From Thermomicrobiales bacterium (GTDB lineage: Bacteria; Chloroflexota; Chloroflexia; Thermomicrobiales; UBA6265), in NCBI GenBank assembly GCA_025928535.1, contig JAICJJ010000094.1, positions 1 to 8,418 on the forward strand: a stretch of DNA of 8,418 nt. The letters run 5' to 3'. Shown in pieces: positions 1 to 6,613 of the stretch (the first letter of the stretch is position 1; each line of letters starts with the position of its first letter). The notes under the pieces are model-generated. The model ran no database searches. It saw only the letters and a list, made by a program, of their open reading frames with translations, and had not been told where the DNA came from. The position numbers were made by a program, and so were the translations under genes.

Positions 1-46
1 ACGCCTGAGCGCCCGCGACCAGCCGGGCTTGGACGGAGACGCCACG

Positions 47-574
47 ATGGACGACGGGACCGCCGGACCACCCCCGCCGACGACGAGCGCCGACGACGTC
101 AACGACATCGCCGATTTGGTCGACCGGCTGGAAGAACTGGTCGGCATCGGTCGCCGGCTTCCCTGGGGCGGGCGGGTCGTGATCTCCGAAGACGAGTTCC
201 TGGCGGTGGTCGATCAACTGCGCGTCACCGTGCCGACGGAAATTCGCCAGGCGCAGCGCCTGCTGAAAGAACGGGAGCAGATCATCGGCGCGGCGCAGGA
301 CGAAGCGGGCAAGATTCTTGACGCCGCGCGGCAGCAAGCCGAATACATCGTCTCGCAACAAGGCGTACTCAACGAAGCGCGGCAGCGCGGCGAAGAATTG
401 CTGCGCGACGTCGAAATCAGCCATCGACGCTCGCTCGGTCAAATCGATCAATATGCGCTCGAGCAATTCACCAAACTCGAAGCCGCCATGCAGGACGGCC
501 TCCACATGATCGCCGGCGTCGTCCAGGAAGTCACTGCCGAACTGGAACGCGCCAAACGCAACATCGGCCAGTGA
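47..574 (+). CDS. SepIVA/DivIVA-like coiled-coil protein
   Basis: Predicted cytoplasmic structural protein of 175 aa. An acidic, Pro-rich start (residues 1-17) is followed by a short helix, a conserved-looking block around GRRLPWGGRVVISEDEF (35-51), and a long Glu/Arg/Gln/Ala-rich coiled coil from about residue 60 to the end. This layout resembles the DivIVA-like proteins of Actinobacteria (SepIVA) and Chloroflexota, which act in septum or envelope organisation and are often encoded near coaD and the yceD/rpmF genes. No such neighbour is visible because the window starts here. ATG at 47 is chosen because GGAG at 35-38 lies 8 nt upstream; a TTG at 29 would add six residues but has no visible ribosome binding site. 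The stop overlaps the GTG start of the next gene (GTGA). No membrane segment is seen, so an ATP-synthase b-subunit label would be wrong. The family is recognised by pattern only. Confidence 0.72.
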   Translation: MDDGTAGPPPPTTSADDVNDIADLVDRLEELVGIGRRLPWGGRVVISEDEFLAVVDQLRVTVPTEIRQAQRLLKEREQIIGAAQDEAGKILDAARQQAEYIVSQQGVLNEARQRGEELLRDVEISHRRSLGQIDQYALEQFTKLEAAMQDGLHMIAGVVQEVTAELERAKRNIGQ

Positions 575-1830
575 CGACGGACGCCAGATCGGGCCGCAGT
601 TACGCCACGCTGCGTCACCGCGATTTTCGCCTTCTCTGGACGGCCGAACTCGTCTCCTCCACTGGCACCCAGATTCAGCGCGTCGGCGTGGCGTGGCAGA
701 TTTTCGAAATGAGCCGCGATCCGCTCGCGCTCGGCGTTCTCGGGTTGTGCCGGTTCGCGCCGATTCTCGTCTTCGGCATCGCCGGCGGCGTCTTCGCCGA
801 CCGCTACGATCGCCGCCGGACGCTGCTCATCTCGCAGATCGCCCTGTTGGCCTGCTCGGCCGTCTTCGCCGCGATGACCGCCGCGGGCGTGGCGTCGCTC
901 GCCGCGATCTACGCCTTGACCATCGTCGCGTCCATTTTCGCCGCCGTTGCCGGCCCCACCCGGCAAGCGTTGATCCCGGCGCTCGTGCCGCGCGACGATC
1001 TCGCCGGAGCGATGTCGATGAACGTCCTGGCGTCGCAGGTGGCGACCGTCAGCGGGCCAGCGATCGGCGGCATCCTGATCGGCGCGCTCGGGCTCGGCAC
1101 GGCCTATCTGGTCGACGCCATCTCCTTCGGCGTAGTCGCCGTCACCGTCATCGTCTTGCGGACGCGCCCGGCGGTCGTCCGGCAGACGATCAGCGGCTTC
1201 GCGGCGGCGCTGGAAGGTTTGCGCTTCCTGCGCGACTCGCCGGGCTTGCTCGCCGTCATGATTCTCGATTTCGTGGCGACCTTTTTCGGGGCGAGCACGG
1301 TGCTGATGCCGGTTTTCGCGACCGACGTCCTCGGCATCGGTCCGGCCGGGCTCGGCTTGCTGCTCGCCGCGCCGGCCGCCGGCGCGGTGGCTGGCGGCGC
1401 GGTGATGGCGGTCGCGCGGACGCCGAACCGGCCCGGGCTTGGCGTCGTCGGGGCGGTGATCGTCTACGGCGCCTGTCTCTTCGGCTTCGGGATCAGCCGC
1501 GACTTGCGCCTTTCGCTCGGCCTGCTGGCCGCCAGCGGCGCGGCCGATTCGGTCAGCATGGCGATGCGCCACACGGTTCGCAATCTCCTCTCGCCGGACG
1601 AATTGCGCGGCCGGATCGCGGCGGCGCACAGCACCTTCGCCATGGGCGGCCCGCAACTCGGCGAATTCGAATCGGGTCTCGTCGCGGCCCGCTTCGGCGC
1701 GCCCGCGTCCGTCGCCAGCGGCGGCCTGCTGGCGATCCTCGCCGCCCTCGTCATCGCCTGGCGGATGCCGGCGATTTCCGGATTCCGCCTCTCGGCGCTG
1801 CCCAGCGCGCGGCGGGCGCCGGCGGATTGA
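571..1830 (+). CDS. MFS transporter, MFS_3/EntS-like exporter
   Basis: Inner-membrane secondary transporter of 419 aa, the usual length for a 12-helix major facilitator protein. The N-terminal block YATLRHRDFRLLW (11-23) is typical of the MFS_3 (EntS-like efflux) branch. The family's motif A appears as GGVFADRYDRRR (72-83) between predicted helices 2 and 3. Long hydrophobic runs alternate with short charged loops to residue 400, and the tail is Arg/Ala-rich. Members export siderophores, macrolides or other small molecules with proton exchange; the substrate cannot be told here. The GTG start at 571 lies inside the stop region of the upstream coiled-coil gene (4-bp overlap) with no Shine-Dalgarno of its own, so it is probably translated by coupling. 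The family is secure, the substrate unknown. Confidence 0.88.
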   Translation: MTTDARSGRSYATLRHRDFRLLWTAELVSSTGTQIQRVGVAWQIFEMSRDPLALGVLGLCRFAPILVFGIAGGVFADRYDRRRTLLISQIALLACSAVFAAMTAAGVASLAAIYALTIVASIFAAVAGPTRQALIPALVPRDDLAGAMSMNVLASQVATVSGPAIGGILIGALGLGTAYLVDAISFGVVAVTVIVLRTRPAVVRQTISGFAAALEGLRFLRDSPGLLAVMILDFVATFFGASTVLMPVFATDVLGIGPAGLGLLLAAPAAGAVAGGAVMAVARTPNRPGLGVVGAVIVYGACLFGFGISRDLRLSLGLLAASGAADSVSMAMRHTVRNLLSPDELRGRIAAAHSTFAMGGPQLGEFESGLVAARFGAPASVASGGLLAILAALVIAWRMPAISGFRLSALPSARRAPAD

Positions 1831-1889
1831 GGACGGCATGGTCGGCGCCCGGCGCATTGCAGTGCGTTCAATAACTCAGTATCGTTGCC

Positions 1890-2085
1890 GCATCGCCCGG
1901 CGCTAAAGACGCCGGGCTGACACCGATAACCCGGCTGAAGCCGGCTGAATAATGATGAAAACTTCGTTGTAAATAGATACGATCAATGTACCTATCGATG
2001 GAACCATACAAATCACTCGATCATTCTATAGCCGGCTTCAGCCGGGTTATGGATTTAGCCCGGCGTCTTTAGCGCCGGGCGATGC
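1890..2085. repeat. Inverted pair of REP-like double-hairpin repeats with AT-rich core
   Basis: Two arms are reverse complements of each other. The outer 29 bp match exactly (1890-1918 with 2057-2085), a 6-7 nt linker differs, and the inner 21 bp match exactly (1926-1946 with 2030-2050). Each arm has its own two hairpins. The outer one has an 8-bp stem GCCCGGCG/CGCCGGGC with a 7-nt loop (1895-1917 and 2058-2080). The inner one has a 5-bp stem with loop TGAA or TTCA (1931-1944 and 2032-2045). The core, 1947-2029, is AT-rich and unlike the rest of the window. The layout matches REP/REPIN or MITE-type elements moved in trans by a REP-associated transposase. No target duplication is seen at the ends. 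It sits between convergent genes and could also end transcription from both sides. Confidence 0.72.
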
Positions 2086-2114
2086 GCGGATAATGTTGAG
2101 ATTTTTTCGGAGCT

Positions 2115-2954
2115 TCAGCCAAGAACCTTTTCCATCACGATCACATCGACCCATCGTCCGTCGAGCATCCCCTGTTCGTGATAGACGCCGACCAGGCTGA
2201 AGCCATGCCGCTCGTACAGCCGCATGCCCGGCGCGTTGATGGGAAACGCGGCCAGCACCATCTTGTGATAGCCGAGCCGGCGCGCCCGTTCGACGAGCGC
2301 CCCGAGCAGGGCGTCGCCGATTCCCCGGCCGCGCTGCTCGCGGGCGACGTAGACCGAAAAATCGGCGACGTGGTCGTAGGCCGGCCGCGGGTTGAAACTG
2401 TTGAGCGACGCCCAGCCAAGGACGGCGCCGTCGCCATCGACGGCCGTCAGCACGGGATGGCGCGGTTGCCGCGCCGCCAGCCATTCGGCTCGCTCTGCCG
2501 GCGAACGCGGTTCGGTTTCGAGGGTGGCGACCCGGTCTTCGATGCCCTGGTTGTAGATCCGGGCGATCGCCGGCGCGTCTTCGATCGTCGCGTCGCGGAT
2601 TTCCAGGCCGCTCCCGGTGCGCGTCTCCACCACCAACTCCTCCCACGAACGGGCCTGTTGCCCGAGCCCGGCGAGCACCGCCGCCAGAAAATCGAGCGCC
2701 GCGGGATCGAGGCAATGCTGCCGGTTCGGCCCATCGCCGCTCGATTGGACGAGGCCCACGTCGCGCAACGCGGCGAGATGTTCGGCGATGGTCGATTGGG
2801 CCAGCGGCAACTCGGCGGCGATCTGATGCGCCGCGCATTCTTTCCGCGCAGCCAGCAGCGCCACGATCCGAAAGCGCGCCGGGTTGGCGAGCGCCCGCAG
2901 CATTCGCACCGCACGGGTGGCCGGCGCATCGAGCGCCAGTTCGTCCGTCTTCAC
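2115..2954 (-). CDS. ArsR-type HTH fused to ArsN1-like GNAT acetyltransferase
   Basis: Cytoplasmic 279-aa two-domain protein. Residues about 10-95 form an ArsR/SmtB winged helix, with the recognition-helix region at LAQSTIAEHLAALRDVGLVQ (51-70). Residues about 117-279 are a full GNAT domain of the phosphinothricin/arsinothricin N-acetyltransferase type. It carries the acetyl-CoA loop QRGRGIG (207-213), IARIYNQGIEDR (130-141), FNPRPAY (187-193) and the end LDGRWVDVIVMEK (264-276). Relatives acetylate the amino group of phosphinothricin or the arsenic antibiotic arsinothricin. The classical As(III) CxC site of ArsR is missing: only C40 and C81 are in the DNA-binding half, so the inducer may differ. 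The start is GTG at 2954 with the strong site CCTCCTCC on the plus strand at 2957-2964. It has a promoter of its own and no other ars gene nearby. The family is well supported, the exact substrate is not. Confidence 0.88.
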   Translation of the reverse strand: MKTDELALDAPATRAVRMLRALANPARFRIVALLAARKECAAHQIAAELPLAQSTIAEHLAALRDVGLVQSSGDGPNRQHCLDPAALDFLAAVLAGLGQQARSWEELVVETRTGSGLEIRDATIEDAPAIARIYNQGIEDRVATLETEPRSPAERAEWLAARQPRHPVLTAVDGDGAVLGWASLNSFNPRPAYDHVADFSVYVAREQRGRGIGDALLGALVERARRLGYHKMVLAAFPINAPGMRLYERHGFSLVGVYHEQGMLDGRWVDVIVMEKVLG

Positions 2955-2988
2955 ACCCTCCTCCCGCGGACATCATCGTCTTTTCCCG

Positions 2989-3017
2989 ATTTTCCGATCG
3001 ATAGCGACCGACGTCAA
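2989..3017 (-). promoter_or_regulatory. Predicted sigma-70-type promoter of the ArsR-GNAT gene
   Basis: On the minus strand, TTGACG (3017-3012) and GAAAAT (2994-2989) are separated by 17 nt, five and four matches to the -35 and -10 consensus. Transcription would begin near 2982, leaving a leader of about 28 nt. The spacer contains ATCGAT and CGATCG palindromes, a plausible but unproven place for self-binding by the ArsR domain. Confidence 0.5.
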
Positions 3018-3033
3018 GCGCGCCCGAGCCGAA

Positions 3034-3182
3034 CGTGAGACGCGGGGGGGCCGCGCCCACAGGGGCCGGGCCCCCCCGGGCCCCCCAATACCCCCCCGCC
3101 GTCACGCGCGCCCGCCCCTACCGTGAGACGGGGCTACCGGCACCTATTTGGCCCGGATCGCCGCGTTCCCCCCTTTTCCCCC
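3034..3182. other. G/C homopolymer-rich intergenic stretch, G-quadruplex candidate
   Basis: The plus strand has G7 at 3044-3050, then C7 at 3071-3077, C6 at 3081-3086, C7 at 3091-3097, and C6-TTTT-C5 at 3168-3182. The minus strand, which would be transcribed, therefore has G7-N4-G6-N3-G7 in close order, enough tracts for a G-quadruplex. The 9-mer CGTGAGACG occurs at 3034-3042 and again at 3122-3130, flanking the densest part. It lies between the oxidase stop and the promoter of the ArsR-GNAT gene. A small hairpin CGCGG/CCGCG (3185-3199) follows the oxidase stop but has no U-tract. No gene is seen in 2955-3205. Confidence 0.55.
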
Positions 3183-3205
3183 GTCGCGGAATCACCGCGT
3201 TTCGA

Positions 3206-4288
3206 TCACTCCTCGACGATCAGCGCCGTCACCATGCCGAACATCCCATGCTGGCTTTCGGCGTGGCTGAGGATGTGGCAGTGGTAGGCCCAGACGCCCG
3301 GCTCGGTCGCATCGACGAGGACGTCGATGCGCTGGCCCGGATCGGCCGCCACCGTGTCGGCCTTGTACGGCTGCGGCAGCAGATAGCCGTCTTGCGCGAT
3401 GACCGTCTGCGGCATGCCGTGCAGGTGCATCGGGTGGATCATCTGCCCTTCGTTCATGTACCGAACGAGGATGCGCTCGCCTTTTTTGGCGGTCAGCGGC
3501 GCGGTCGCCGGAAAGCCTTTGCCGTTGATCGTGAAACCGCCGATCGGTCCGTCGTTCAGGATCAGCGTATATTCCTTGTCGAACGTCGGCCGTCTCGCCG
3601 GGTCTTTCGGCTCGATGATGAACGGCCCGAGCATCCCTTTCGAGACCTGCTCGGCCGAATTGTGATGCGAGTGATACATGTGCGAGCCGGCGTTGCCTTC
3701 CCGGATCGGAAATTCGTAGGTGAAGGTTTCGCCCGGCTTGATCGGCGGCTGGGTCATGAACGGCACGCCGTCCATCGCGTTCGGCAACACCAACCCGTGG
3801 AAGTGCACCGCCGTGCTTTGCGGCAGATCGATATTGTCGACGATCACGCGCACCTTGTCGCCTTCGGTGACGCGGATTTCCGGGCCGGGCACGACGCCGT
3901 TGTAGGCGAACGCTTCGGCCGTCTTCCCCGGCGAATATTCCCATTGGATGACGCCGCACGAGAGTTTGAACACCTTCACGTCGCCATCCAGCTCGAATGG
4001 CAGCGGTTGGCCGCCGAGGCCGGCGGTCTTGGCGGGAAACGCCTTGACGCCGGCTTCGTGCATCTTGTCCATTTCGTCGACCGACATCGCCTGGTCGCTC
4101 GACTGGGCGGCCATCCCGGCATGCGGGTCGCTCGCCGTCGCCGCCGCGTTCGCCGCCGCTTTGGCCGCGTCCGAATACGCGACGCCAAACCCCGCCGGAG
4201 CCACCGCCGATGCGGCCGCCCCCACGCCGGCGATGCCAAGCACGCCCGCCAGCCGCCGCCGGTTGATCTTGCTGGTGATGAGTCCCAT
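3206..4288 (-). CDS. Exported two-domain multicopper oxidase (laccase-like)
   Basis: 360-aa copper enzyme that oxidises a substrate (phenols, metal ions such as Cu(I) or Mn(II), or similar) with reduction of O2 to water, acting outside the membrane. An N-terminal NRRRLAGVLG (9-18) and Ala-rich hydrophobic stretch look like a Tat-type signal. A Met/His-containing linker (56-77) follows, then two cupredoxin domains (about 100-228 and 229-360). All four copper-binding signatures are present: HFHG (162-165), HMYHSH (203-208), HPMHLHG (285-291) and HCHILSH (336-342). C337 and H342, probably with M349, would form the type-1 site. Domain 1 has HSH instead of HCH, so type-1 copper is only in domain 2, as in type-B two-domain laccases. 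ATG at 4288 is preferred over an upstream ATG at 4384 because GGAGGAG (4298-4292) precedes it. It diverges from the gene at 4501. Confidence 0.9.
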   Translation of the reverse strand: MGLITSKINRRRLAGVLGIAGVGAAASAVAPAGFGVAYSDAAKAAANAAATASDPHAGMAAQSSDQAMSVDEMDKMHEAGVKAFPAKTAGLGGQPLPFELDGDVKVFKLSCGVIQWEYSPGKTAEAFAYNGVVPGPEIRVTEGDKVRVIVDNIDLPQSTAVHFHGLVLPNAMDGVPFMTQPPIKPGETFTYEFPIREGNAGSHMYHSHHNSAEQVSKGMLGPFIIEPKDPARRPTFDKEYTLILNDGPIGGFTINGKGFPATAPLTAKKGERILVRYMNEGQMIHPMHLHGMPQTVIAQDGYLLPQPYKADTVAADPGQRIDVLVDATEPGVWAYHCHILSHAESQHGMFGMVTALIVEE

Positions 4289-4398
4289 GGTCTCCTCCGA
4301 TCCGTCACGCCGTCGATGTCGGCGCTGGGCTACCTTCGGCCCGCGAGGAATGATCAGATGGACTCCATCACGGATATGTGCCATGGGAGGCAGCGGGC

Positions 4399-4444
4399 GT
4401 CACAGAATCGTGACAATTCGGGCGAGCCTACAATTGGCGCCAAT
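4399..4444. promoter_or_regulatory. Two palindromes in a divergent promoter region
   Basis: GTCAC-N6-GTGAC lies at 4399-4414 and the perfect 12-bp palindrome ATTGGCGCCAAT at 4433-4444, 18 nt apart. Both are between the oxidase gene (minus) and the membrane-protein gene (plus). TACAAT at 4429-4434 is a fair -10 for the plus-strand gene, and the second palindrome would cover the region from it to the start of transcription. No convincing -35 was found. Operator function is inferred from symmetry and position only. Confidence 0.4.
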
Positions 4445-4500
4445 GCGGCGACTCGGTCTCGACCGTTCACCGCCGCAGACGATGGAGAGGAGACCCGCCC

Positions 4501-5433
4501 ATGCGCGTTCCCGCATTGATCGTCGCCTTGCTCGCGCTGTTCGCCACGCCGGCCGTCGCCCGCGCCCAGACGCTCGGGTCGAACGGCGATTTCCTGATGC
4601 GCGTCGGCGGCCCGCTGGTGGTCGCCAGCGGCGAAACCGTCGACACGGCGGTCGGCATCGGGAGCGACGCCCGGATCGACGGCGTCGTCCGCAACGATCT
4701 CTTCGTCGTCGGTGGCGCGGCCCAGGTCAACGGCACGGTTGGCGGCGAAATTCAGGTGGTGAATGGAAGCCTGTCGCTTGGACCGTCGGCGAACGTGCAC
4801 GGCGTCGTGCTGACGAACAGCACGCTCGCGGAAGACCCGGCGGCTCGCGTCAGCGCGCCGGTCCAGCACAACAGCGGCGCCGATTTCCGCGGCGTCGGCC
4901 GCGTCTTGTCGTGGCTCTGGTGGGTCGGCAGCACCATTTTTCTGATTCTGGTCGCGCTCGCCGCGGCGGCGCTTGCGCCGGGACCGGTGCGCTTCGCCGG
5001 CCGCACGCTGACCGGCGACCTCGGCGGGACCGTGGTCGCGGCGATCATCTACTGGATCGGATTGCCGATCGTGGCCGTCGCGATCTTGCTGACGATCATC
5101 GGCATACCGATCGGCCTCGGCATCCTCCTCATCCTGCTGCCGATTTCCTGGGTCGCCGGGTTCGTCGTCACGGCGCAGCGGCTCGGCGATGAAATCGTCG
5201 CGCAGTTCGGCTCGATCGGCCCGTCGTCCCGCGTTCTGGCCGCCGCGGCGATCGGCGTGCTGGCGATCCAGATCATCGGGCTCATTCCGATTCTCGGCGG
5301 CATCATCGTCAGTCTTTCCGGGCTGCTTGGGGCCGGAGCGATCGTTCGCGCGCTCTGGCTGGGACGCGGCCCGCGGCGCGCGCTTCCTCCCGACGCGACG
5401 CCGGTCCCGCCGCCAATCGCCCCGACGCCATGA
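4501..5433 (+). CDS. Bactofilin-like domain protein with C-terminal membrane domain
   Basis: 310-aa envelope protein of unknown exact function. A signal peptide ends at about residue 23 (VARAQ). Residues 35-125 have the Gly/Val/Asn pattern of a right-handed beta-helix, with short repeats ARIDGVV (57-63), AQVNGTV (74-80) and ANVHGVV (98-104), as in bactofilin or polymer-forming domains. A Trp-rich segment (138-142) leads into about five hydrophobic stretches between 138 and 288. The tail is Pro-rich (296-310). The beta-helix would sit outside the membrane, whereas true bactofilins are cytoplasmic. ATG at 4501 has GGAGAGGAG at 4484-4492. Similar fusions are common as conserved uncharacterised membrane proteins; a scaffold or envelope-stress role is a guess. 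Confidence 0.75.
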   Translation: MRVPALIVALLALFATPAVARAQTLGSNGDFLMRVGGPLVVASGETVDTAVGIGSDARIDGVVRNDLFVVGGAAQVNGTVGGEIQVVNGSLSLGPSANVHGVVLTNSTLAEDPAARVSAPVQHNSGADFRGVGRVLSWLWWVGSTIFLILVALAAAALAPGPVRFAGRTLTGDLGGTVVAAIIYWIGLPIVAVAILLTIIGIPIGLGILLILLPISWVAGFVVTAQRLGDEIVAQFGSIGPSSRVLAAAAIGVLAIQIIGLIPILGGIIVSLSGLLGAGAIVRALWLGRGPRRALPPDATPVPPPIAPTP

Positions 5434-5475
5434 AAAATCAGGACTCGGAGGCCGGCGTCGGCCTCCGAGTCCTGA
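5433..5475 (-). terminator. Intrinsic terminator, 17-bp hairpin plus U-tract
   Basis: A perfect 17-bp stem (5438-5454 with 5459-5475) closes a 4-nt loop GCGT. Read on the minus strand it is followed directly by five T (plus-strand A 5433-5437), so it is a canonical terminator for the HdeD-family gene, 24 nt after that gene's stop. On the plus strand the hairpin begins 4 nt after the stop of the bactofilin-like gene but has no T-run after it, so it would end that transcript less well. Confidence 0.88.
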
Positions 5476-5499
5476 AGGCGAATCTGAACCGATTGGCCG

Positions 5500-6051
5500 C
5501 TAGGCTCGCACGGGCGGCATGCGCTCGCCGAGCGACTTGAGGCGGAAACTGAAGGCGACCAGGGCGATGCCGAACAACACCGCGTAGATGGCGATCAGGA
5601 ACACCACCGTCAACGCGCCGATGACCGGGCGCGCCGTGATGATGACCCCGAAGATCACGGAAAGAATCCCGGAGAGAATAAGCCAGAATTCGCCCTGAAT
5701 CTCGTCTCGCAGCCGGATGGCGGCGATGATTTCGATGATGCCGGTGATGATCGCCCAGATGCCGATGACGGTCACGAGCGTCAGCGCCGTCAGAATCGGG
5801 TTCACGAAGGCGATGATTCCGGCGATGATGCTGACGATGCCCCAGATCACGTACCAGACCCGGTGCTCCGTCGCGCCGGAGAGCGAGGCCCAGATGTTGA
5901 GGAGACCATCGAGGATGGCGTACACCCCGAACACCAGCACCAGCGCGAACGCCGCCGCCGTTGGCTGGAAAAAGGCGATGACGCCGAAAATGATCGCGAG
6001 AACGCCGCGAATGAGCCAGGCCCACCAGTTTTGCGTCATGGTTTGCAGCAT
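5500..6051 (-). CDS. HdeD family (DUF308) membrane protein
   Basis: 183-aa integral inner-membrane protein with six predicted helices. The HdeD/DUF308 repeat is seen three times: GVLAIIFGVIAFFQP (16-30), GIVSIIAGIIAFVNP (71-85) and GILSVIFGVIITARP (128-142), about 55-57 residues apart. In E. coli HdeD belongs to acid and envelope stress defence; the molecular activity of the family is unknown. ATG at 6051 is chosen because GGAGG lies 8 nt upstream; an in-frame ATG at 6144 would add an Arg/Gly-rich extension unlike the family. The gene ends at a strong terminator shared with the convergent neighbour. The helical-repeat gene upstream on the same strand is 127 nt away, with a 6-bp hairpin CGCGCC/GGCGCG (6133-6150) between, so co-transcription is possible but unproven. 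Confidence 0.9.
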   Translation of the reverse strand: MLQTMTQNWWAWLIRGVLAIIFGVIAFFQPTAAAFALVLVFGVYAILDGLLNIWASLSGATEHRVWYVIWGIVSIIAGIIAFVNPILTALTLVTVIGIWAIITGIIEIIAAIRLRDEIQGEFWLILSGILSVIFGVIITARPVIGALTVVFLIAIYAVLFGIALVAFSFRLKSLGERMPPVRA

Positions 6052-6178
6052 GACCGCTTCCTCCCGCGTTCGGCGCGAACCCCGCGCCCGCCTCCCCGTT
6101 CGCTGACCGGCGCCGGCCGCCGGCAGAGCCGCCGCGCCCCCCACGGCGCGTGGCGTCGCTCCCTCCGTGATGATCGGC

Positions 6179-6613
6179 TTACGATCGCCGCCGATCGGGC
6201 GGGTCGAGCCGATTCCCCAGGTTGTCGAGCGCGTCCTTGGCGCGTTCCGACAGCGATTCGACGACGCGCTGCAAATCTTGCGCGCTGCTCTTCAGTTCCG
6301 GCTTCGCCGCGTCCCATTGATCGCGGGCGCTGCGCTCGGCGACGTTGCCGAAGTCGGTGACGGCGCCCTTCAACCGATCGAGGGCGCCGCTCGTTCCGGC
6401 GTCGTCGCCCATTTCCCGCACCGTCGCCTTGAGACGATCGACGGCCGGGCCGCGATCGTGGGCGTCGATGACGTCCTTGAGAGCGTCTTTCATCTTTTCG
6501 AGCGAGCCGGAATGGCGCACGCCATCGCCCAGATCGCGGACCGCGGTCTTGATCTGGTCGAAGGCGCGGCCAAGATCGCCGGCGCCGGTCTCGCGGTCGG
6601 ATCCTTCGCTCAT
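6179..6613 (-). CDS. Small charged helical protein with four 20-residue repeats
   Basis: 144-aa hydrophilic protein not assigned to a family. Four tandem repeats start at residues 17, 37, 57 and 77, each of the form A-[FLV]-[DE]-x-[ILM]-K-x-x-[VL] followed by a hinge of about 11 residues. K22, K42, K62 and K82 are invariant, and most copies have Asp near position 11 (D27, D47, E67, D87). Every second copy is more alike (17 with 57, 37 with 77), suggesting a duplication of a 40-residue pair. The rest (100-135) is a further amphipathic helix with W100. No signal peptide or membrane segment is seen. The pattern recalls apolipoprotein-like or phasin-like surface-binding helices. ATG at 6613 has AGGAGG 7 nt upstream. 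The HdeD-type stress gene downstream hints at a shared stress role, which is inference. Confidence 0.72.
   Translation of the reverse strand: MSEGSDRETGAGDLGRAFDQIKTAVRDLGDGVRHSGSLEKMKDALKDVIDAHDRGPAVDRLKATVREMGDDAGTSGALDRLKGAVTDFGNVAERSARDQWDAAKPELKSSAQDLQRVVESLSERAKDALDNLGNRLDPPDRRRS

Noticed and set aside
1..46. End of an upstream gene at TGA 6-8
   Set aside because: Too little sequence to decide a frame or a product.
448..1857. Long minus-strand open frame of 469 codons
   Set aside because: It lies opposite the MFS gene, and its Arg/Asp/Gly/His-rich translation has no domain and is typical of antisense frames in GC-rich DNA.
693..1874. Plus-strand open frame of 393 codons overlapping the MFS gene
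   Set aside because: Arg-rich shadow frame; the MFS frame has real family motifs and hydrophobic helices.
1890..2085. CRISPR or integrative-element attachment site
   Set aside because: There are only two arms, inverted rather than direct, with no spacers and no integrase or tRNA nearby.
2047..3105. Minus-strand open frame of 352 codons
   Set aside because: Gly/Arg/Ala-rich alternate frame of the ArsR-GNAT gene that extends into the poly-G stretch.
3035..4519. Plus-strand open frame of 494 codons
   Set aside because: It is opposite the multicopper oxidase, whose copper motifs are unmistakable; the translation has no recognisable domain.
3948..5192. Plus-strand open frame of 414 codons across the divergent promoter
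   Set aside because: It crosses two real genes in other frames and turns into an Arg-rich shadow.
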